Below, one piece after another: positions 57,801 to 64,000 of a stretch of 64,000 nt of DNA (position 1 is its first letter; each line of letters starts with the position of its first letter). Made by a program: the position numbers and the translations under genes. The notes under the pieces are model-generated. The model was not told the origin of the DNA. It searched no databases and saw only the letters and a program-made list of their open reading frames with translations. Origin of the DNA: Acanthosepion esculentum (taxonomy: Eukaryota; Mollusca; Cephalopoda; Sepiida; Sepiidae); assembly GCA_964036315.1 (NCBI GenBank), contig CAXIWW010000817.1, positions 7,785,501 to 7,849,500 on the forward strand, written 5' to 3'.

Positions 57801-59820
57801 TGGACTCTCTCCTGGGTGGGGAGTCGTCTGCGTGGGACTTCCTGGGACTGGGGTCGTCTGCGTGGGTCTTTCTGGGACTGTCTCCTGGGTGGGGGTCCGT
57901 CGTCGTGGGACTTTCTGGGACTGACTCCTGAGTGGAGGGTCCTCTGCGTGGGATTTTTTGGGACTGGGTGTCGTCTGCGTGAGACTTTCTGGGACAGGGG
58001 GTCTTCTGCGTGGGACTTTCTTGGACTGGGGTTCGTCTTCGTGGGACATTCTGGTACTGGGGGTTGTCTGCGTGGGACTTTCAGGGACTCTCTTCTGGGT
58101 GGGGGATCGTCTGCGTGGGACTTTCTGGGACTGTCTCCTTGGTGTGGGGCGTCTGCCTGGGACATTCTGGGACTGTGGTTCGTCTGCGTGGGACTTTCTG
58201 GGACTGTCTCCTGGGTGGGGGGTCGTCTGCGTGGGACTTTGTGGGACTGGTGGTCGTCTGCGTTGGACATTCTGGGACTGGGGGTCGTCTGCGTGTTACT
58301 TTCTTGGACTGTCTCCTGGGTGGGGGGTCGTCTGTATGGGACTTTCTAGGACTCGGTGTCGTCTGCGTGGATCTTTTTTGGACTCTCTACTGGGTGGGGC
58401 GTCGTCTGCGTGGGACTTTCTGGGACTGTCTCCTGGGTGGGGATTCGTCTGTCTGGGACTTTCTGAGACTGGGTGTCATCTGCGTGGTAGTTTCTGGGAC
58501 TGTCTCCTGGGTGGGGGTCGTCTGCGTGGGACTTTCTGGGACTGGGCTCCTCTGCGTGGGACTTTCTGGGAATTTCTCCTGGGTGGGGGTTCGTCTGCGT
58601 GGGACTTTCTGGGACTGTCTCCTGCGTGGGAGATCGTCTGCTTGGGACTTTCAGGGACTGGGTGTCGTCTGCGTGGGACTTTCTGGGACTGTCTCCTGGG
58701 TGGGGGTCGTCTGCGTGGGACTTTCTGGGACTGGGCTCGTCTGCGTGGGACTTTCTGGGACTGTCTCCTCGGTGGGGAGTCGTCTGCGTGGGACTTTCTG
58801 GGACTGGGGGTTGTCTGCGTGGGACTTTCAGGGACTCTCTTCTGGGTGGGGGATCGTCTGCGTGGGACTTTCTGGGACTGTCTCCTTGGTGGGGGTCGTC
58901 TGCGTGGGACATTCTGGGACTGTGGGTCGTCTGCGTGGGACATTCTGGCACTATCTCCTGGGTGGGGGGTCGTCTGCGTGGGACTTTGTGGGACTGGGGG
59001 TCGTCTGCGTGGCACTTTCTGGGACTGGGGGTCGTCTGCGTGGGTCTTTCTGGGACTGTCTCCTGGGTGGGGGTTCGTCTGCGTTGGACTTTCTGGGACA
59101 GTCTCATGCGTGGGGGTTCGTCTGCGTGGGACTTTCTGGGACTGTCTCCTGGATGGGGGCTCGTCTGCGTGGGAATTTCTGAGTCTGTCTCCTGGGTGGG
59201 GGTTGTCAGCGTGGGTCTTTCTGTTACTGGGGGTCGCCTGCGTGGGACTTTCTGGGACTGTCTCCTGGGTGGGTGTTCGTGTGAGTGGGACTTTCTGTGA
59301 CTGGGGGTTGTCTGCGTGGGATATATGGGTCTGTCTCCTGGGTGGGGGGTCGTCTGCATGGGACTTTCTGGGACTGGGGGTCGTCTGCGTGGGATATATG
59401 GGTCTGTCTCCTGGGTGGGAGGTCGTCTGCATGGGACTTTCTGGGACTGGGTGTCGTCTGCGTGCGACTTTCTGGGATTGTCTCCTGGGTTGGGGGGGTC
59501 GTCTGCGTGCGACTTGCTGGGACTGGGGGTCGTCTGCGTGGGACTTTTTGGGACTGTCTCCTGTCTGGAGGATCGTCTGCGTGGGACTTTCTGGGACTAG
59601 GGGGTCGTCTGCGTGGGACTTTCTGGGACTCGGGGTCGTCTGCGTTGAACTTTCTGGGATTGGGTGTCGTCTGCGTGGGACTTTCTGGGAATGTCTCCTG
59701 GGTGGGGGGTCGTCTGCTTGGGACTTTGTGGGACTGGGGGTCGTCTGCGTGGGACTTTCTGGGAGTGGGTGTCGTCTGCGTTGTACTTTCTGGGACTGTC
59801 TCCTGGGTGGGGGGTCGTCT
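54023..59820 (+). repeat. Satellite family A array, block 3
   Basis: Plus-orientation A monomers run from GATGGGGTGGGGGTTCG to GGGTGGGGGGTCGTCTGTG, where element D takes over. The left 0.8 kb belongs to segmental copy 2. From about 54850 the monomers are regular and close to consensus (long runs of GGGTGGGGGTCGTCTGCG and GACTTTCTGGGACTG), cleaner than block 1. Open frames of up to 829 codons on the minus strand (54696-57185) and 627 on the plus strand (57958-59841) overlap in opposite directions. The plus-strand frame continues into D, so these frames are not genes. Confidence 0.95.
56262..58212 (+). repeat. About 1-kb tandem duplication in A block 3
   Basis: The odd junction TTTTCTGCGTAGGACTTTG, which interrupts the normal monomer phase, occurs at 56262 and 57185 (offset 923). 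The following monomers match, including GATTGCGTGTCGTCTGCG and GGGTGGGTGGGTCCTATCCG. About 280 bp in, the second copy has roughly 105 bp extra (around 57461-57565, with GGGACTAGGTAGTCGTC and GGTAATGTCTCC). After that the offset becomes 1,028 bp, for example GACAGTGGGTCGTCTCCG at 56538 and 57566. The copies look nearly identical outside the insertion. Confidence 0.85.
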
Positions 59821-60270
59821 GTGTCGAAAAAACTTTTGTAATTATGGATGAGGTAAGCAATTCCCGACAATTGGACACCAATATTTTGTGGATTCTATAA
59901 AAAGGAAAAATTAGAAATGCAGTTTTATAGTGCACACTGGAATTCGGACGATGTAAATTGTCAGACGACATACCGCACACATGGTGAAAGCTGTACTTTT
60001 TACTATCTGAGCAAATGAAAAATCCCTGTAAATATAGACAAATCAAGTAATTGCACACAATTTGATACCCAATTTGAAAATATTGCTTTAATGGAAAAAG
60101 TTATAAACAAGTGAAATATGACTGATTTCCCTGTTTAAGGCTGCATAACAATTTCCGTAAATGAGCTAACACAAGCCCCATACCGTTGAATTTCGGCTCC
60201 ACTCTATTCAAGGTGTCGAAAAACGTTTGAACTTATGGATAAGGTAAGAAATTCCCGACAATTGGACACC
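59821..60270 (+). repeat. Element D, copy 3 (about 1.15 units of a 392-bp period)
   Basis: D starts abruptly after A at GTGTCGAAAAAACTTTTG and repeats GTGTCGAAAAACG at 60213, a 392-bp period. It differs from copy 1 by scattered substitutions (for example CATTCTTATTGTGC against CAGTTTTATAGTGC). Its right end, GACAATTGGACACC, joins C at CAACAGATCAG, the same base as copy 1, and the first C monomer carries the same rare GCTGGAGGTAG variant. The D-C boundary was therefore inherited as a unit, whereas the left boundary (A here, B at 12441) differs. No transposon ends were recognised. Confidence 0.87.
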
Positions 60271-63200
60271 AACAGATCAGAGGCCATGCTGCTGGAGGTA
60301 GTCTAACATCTTACATTAGACGCTCAAATATGGACGGGAAACCAAGAGATCAGAGGCCATGCTGCTGGACGTAGTTTATCTTTTTCCATTAGACGCTCAA
60401 ATATGCAACAGAAACCAACAGATCAGAATCATGGCTGCTAGACGTAGTGTATCATCTTACACAAGACGCTCAGATATGGTCCGGAAGCCAACAGGTCAGA
60501 GGCCATGCTGCTGGACGTAGTCTAAAATCTTACATTAGACGCTCAAATATGGACCGGAAACCAACAGATCACAGGCCATTCTGCTGGACGTAGTTTATCT
60601 TTTTACATTAGACGCTCAAATATGCACCAGAAACCAAGAGATCAGAAACAGGGCTGCTGGACGTAGTGTATCATCTTACACAAGACGGTCAAATATTGAC
60701 CGGAAGCCAAGAGGTCAGAGGCCATGCTGCTGGGCGTACTCTAAAATCTTACATTAGACGCTCAAATATGGACCGGAATCCAACAGATCAGAGGCCATGC
60801 TGCTGGTCGTAGTTTATCTTTTTATATTAGACGCTCAAATATGCACCAGAAACCAACAGATCAGAATCATGGCTGCTGCACGTAGTGTATCATCTTACAC
60901 AAGACGCTAAAATATCGACCGGAAACATACAGGTCAGAGGCCATGCTGCTGGACGTAGTCTAAAATCTTACATTAGACGCTCAAATATGAACCGGAAACC
61001 AACAGATCAGAGGCCAAGCTGCTGGACGTAGTTTATCTTTTTACATTAGACGCTCAAATATGCACCAGAAAACAAGAGATCAGAAACAGGTCTGCAGGAC
61101 GTAGTGTATCATCTCACAGAAGACGCTCAAATATGGAGCGGAAGCCAACAGGTCAGAGGCCATGCTGCTGGGCGTAGTCTAAAATCTCACATTAGACTCT
61201 CAAATATGAACCGATCAGAGGCCATGCTGCTGGACGTAGATTATCTTCTTACATTAGACGCTCATATATGCACCAGAAACCAAGAGATCAGAAACAGGGC
61301 TGCTGGACGTTGTGTATCATATACACAAGACGCTCAAATACGGACCGGAAACCAAGAGTTCAGAGGCCATGCTGCTGGACATTGTCTAAAATCTTACATT
61401 AGACGCTCAAATGTGGACCGGAAACCAACAGATCATAGGCCATGCTGCTGGATGTAGTTTATCTTTTTACATTAGACGGTCAAATATGCACCAGAAACCA
61501 ACAGATCAGAATCATGGCTGCTAGACGTAGTGTATCATCTTACACAAGACGCTCAGATATGGTCCGAAAGCCAACAGTTCAGAGGCCATGCTGCTGGACG
61601 TAGTCTAAAATCTTACATTAGACGCTCAAATATGGGCCGGAAACCAACAGATGAAAGGCCATGCTGCTGGACGTAGTTTATCTTTTTACATTAGACGCTC
61701 AAATATGCACCAGAAACCAAGAGATCAGAAACAGGGCTGCTGGACGTAGTGTATCATCTTACACAAGACGCTAAAATATGGACCGCAAGCCAACAGGTCA
61801 GAGGCTATGCTGCTGGACGTAGTCTAAAATCTTATATTAGACGCTCAAATATGGACCGGAAACCAACCGATCAGAAGCCCAGCTGCTGGACGTAGTATAT
61901 CTTTTTACATTAGACGCTCAAATATGCACAAGATACCAACAGATCAGAATCATGGCTGCTGGACGTAGTGTATCATCTTACACAAGACGCTCAAATATGG
62001 ACCGGAAGCCAAGAGGTCAGAGTCCATGCTGCTGGTCGTAGTCTAAAATCTTACATTAGAGGCTCAAATATGGACCGGAAACCAACAGATCAGAGGCCAT
62101 GCTGCTGGACGTAGTTTATCTTTTACATTAGACGGTCAAATATGCACCAGAAACCAACAGATCAGAAACAGGGCTGCTGGACGTAGTGTATCATCTTACA
62201 CTAGACGCTCAAATATGGACCGGAAGCCAACAGGTCAGAGGCCATGCTGCTGGACGTAGTCTAAAATCTTACATTAGACGCTCAAATATGAACCGGAAAC
62301 CAACAGATCAGAGGCCAAGCTGCTGGATGTAGTTTATCTTTTTACATTAGACGCTCAAATATGCACCGGAAACCAAGAGATCAGAAAGAGGGCTGCTGGA
62401 CGTAGTGTATCATCTTACACAAGACGCTCAAATATGGACCGGAAGCCAACAGGTCAGAGGCTATGCTGCTGGACGTAGTCTAAAATCTTATATTAGACGA
62501 TCAAATATGAACCGGAAACCAACAGATCTGAGGCCATGCTGCTGGACGTAGTATATCTTTTTACATTAGACGCTCAAATATCCACAAGAAACCAAAAGAT
62601 CAGAAACAGGGCTGCTGGACGTAGTGTATCATCTTACACAAGACGCTCAAATATGGACCGGAAGCCAACAGGTCAGAGGCTATGCTGCTGGACGTAGTCT
62701 AAAATCTTATATTAGACGCTCAAATATGGACCGGAAACCAACAGATCAGAGGCCATGCTGCTGGACGTAGTTTACCTTTTACATTAGACGCTCAAATATG
62801 GACCGGAATCCAACAGATCAGAGGCCATGCTGCTGGACGTAGTTTCTCTTTTTACATTAGACGCTCAAATATGCATCAGAAACAAGAGATCAGAATCATG
62901 GCTGCTGGACGTAGTGTATCATCTTACACAAGACGCTCAAATATCGACCGGAAACATACAGGTCAGAAGCCATGCTGCTGGACGTAGTCTAAAATCTTAC
63001 ATTAGACGCTCAAATATGGACCGGAAACCAACAGATCAGTGGCCATGCTGCTGGTCGTAGTTTATCTTTTTACATTAGACGCTCAAATATGCAACAGAAA
63101 CCAACAGATCAGAATCATGGCTGCTAGACGTAGTGTATCATCTTACACAAGACGCTCAGATATGGTCTGGAAGCCAACAGGTCAGAGGCCATGCTGCAGG

Positions 63201-64000
63201 ATGTACTTTATCTTTTTACATTAGACGCTCAAATATGCACCAGAAACCGAGTGATCAGAAACAGGGCTGCTGGACGTAGTGTATCATCTTACACAAAAAT
63301 GCTCAAATATGGACCGGAAGCCAACAAGTCAGAGGCTATGCTGCTGGACGTAGTCTAAAATCTTACATTAGACGCTCAAATATGAACCGGAAACCAACAG
63401 ATCAGAGGCCATGCTGCTGGACGTAGATTATCTTTTTACATTAGACGCTCAAATATGCACCAGAAACCAAGAGATCAGAAACAGGGCTGCTGGACGTAGT
63501 GTATCATCTTACACAAGACGGTCAAATATTGACCGGAAGCCAAGAGGTCAGAGGCCATGCTGCTGGGCGTACTCTAAAATCTTACATTAGACGCTCAAAT
63601 ATGGACCGGAATCCAACAGATCAGAGGCCATGCTGCTGGTCGTAGTTTATCTTTTTATATTAGACGCTCAAATATGCACCAGAAACCAACAGATCAGAAT
63701 CATGGCTGCTGCACGTAGTGTATCATCTTACACAAGACGCTAAAATATCGACCGGAAACATACAGGTCAGAGGCCATGCTGCTGGACGTAGTCTAAAATC
63801 TTACATTAGACGCTCAAATATGGACCGGAAACCAACAGAAAACAGGCCATTCTGCTGGACGTAGTTTATCTTTTTACATTAGACGCTCAAATATGCACCA
63901 GAAACCAAGAGATCAGAAACAGGGCTGCTGGGCGTAGTGTATCATCTTACACAAGACGCTCAAATATGGACCGGAACCCAACAAATCAGAGGCCATGCTG
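60271..64000 (+). repeat. Satellite family C array, block 2 (open at right end)
   Basis: About 51 monomers of 73 bp in plus orientation show clear type 1/2/3 alternation and run off the window. Within type 2, the AATCATGGC and AAGAGATCAGAAACAGGGC forms tend to alternate, hinting at a 438-bp unit. Two larger periods are visible. CTAGACGTAGTGTATC with GCTCAGATATGGTC recurs at 60438 and 61521 (1,083 bp, which is fifteen monomers minus a 12-bp deletion near 61212). A block of at least 360 bp from 60681 (ACGGTCAAATATTGACCGG, GGGCGTACTCTAAA, GCTAAAATATCGACC) recurs at 63514 (2,833 bp). No gene is visible. Confidence 0.95.

Noticed and set aside
1..64000. Telomeric repeats, CENP-B-box-like motifs, tRNA or rRNA genes
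   Set aside because: No run of TTAGGG-type units, no TTCG....A..CGGG match and no tRNA- or rRNA-like conserved stretch was noticed on reading either strand. The only TTTAGGG seen is a single occurrence inside D at about 12822.

Overview
This 64 kb window is eukaryotic satellite DNA from end to end. I find no protein-coding gene, tRNA, rRNA, CRISPR array or recognisable transposase or reverse transcriptase. Three unrelated tandem-repeat families fill almost all of it. Family A has G-rich monomers of about 31 bp, or about 43-44 bp when a 12-bp extension is present (hallmarks TCGTCTGCGTGGG and CTTTCTGGGACT). Family B has a 60-bp monomer (hallmarks GATTGCTTGTAAGGCAG, CACAAAAGAGCCAGGAGAA and an EcoRI site, GAATTC, in many units). 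Family C has a 73-bp monomer (hallmarks GACGCTCAAATATG, CAACAGATCAG and GCTGCTGGACGTAG) grouped in three-monomer units of 219 bp. A fourth element, D, is AT-rich, has a period of about 393 bp, and occurs only as short dimer fragments next to C arrays. Kilobase-scale higher-order repeats, near-identical segmental duplications and fold-back inversions point to constitutive heterochromatin (pericentromeric, subtelomeric, or an ampliconic sex or B chromosome). The species cannot be determined from the sequence.

Layout (orientation relative to the monomers as described above): A+ 1-6676; B+ 6677-12440 with a small inverted island at 10300-10527; D+ 12441-12960; C+ 12961-17582; C- 17583-18158; D- 18159-18514, then a short D+ piece to 18583 and a D scrap to 18611; B- 18611-22474; B+ 22475-27010; A+ 27011-35408; B+ 35409-45100; A+ 45101-46038; B+ 46039-54022; A+ 54023-59820; D+ 59821-60270; C+ 60271-64000, running off the end.

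Two architectures stand out. First, 11.4-22.5 kb is an imperfect inverted repeat in the order B-D-C / C-D-B, folding at 17582/17583. The two B arms match monomer by monomer, and a second orientation switch lies at 22474/22475. Second, 35294-45923 is repeated head-to-tail at 45924-54846 with only a handful of differences seen, except that the first copy carries one extra 1,708-bp internal unit. Smaller nested duplications (836, 1,017, 1,253/478, 923/1,028 and 1,977 bp) show repeated unequal exchange at several scales.

The many long open frames, including one of about 1,715 codons on the minus strand, are by-products of repeat composition. The A consensus has no stop triplet in any of six frames, and the 60-bp B period is divisible by three. 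They should not be annotated as genes.
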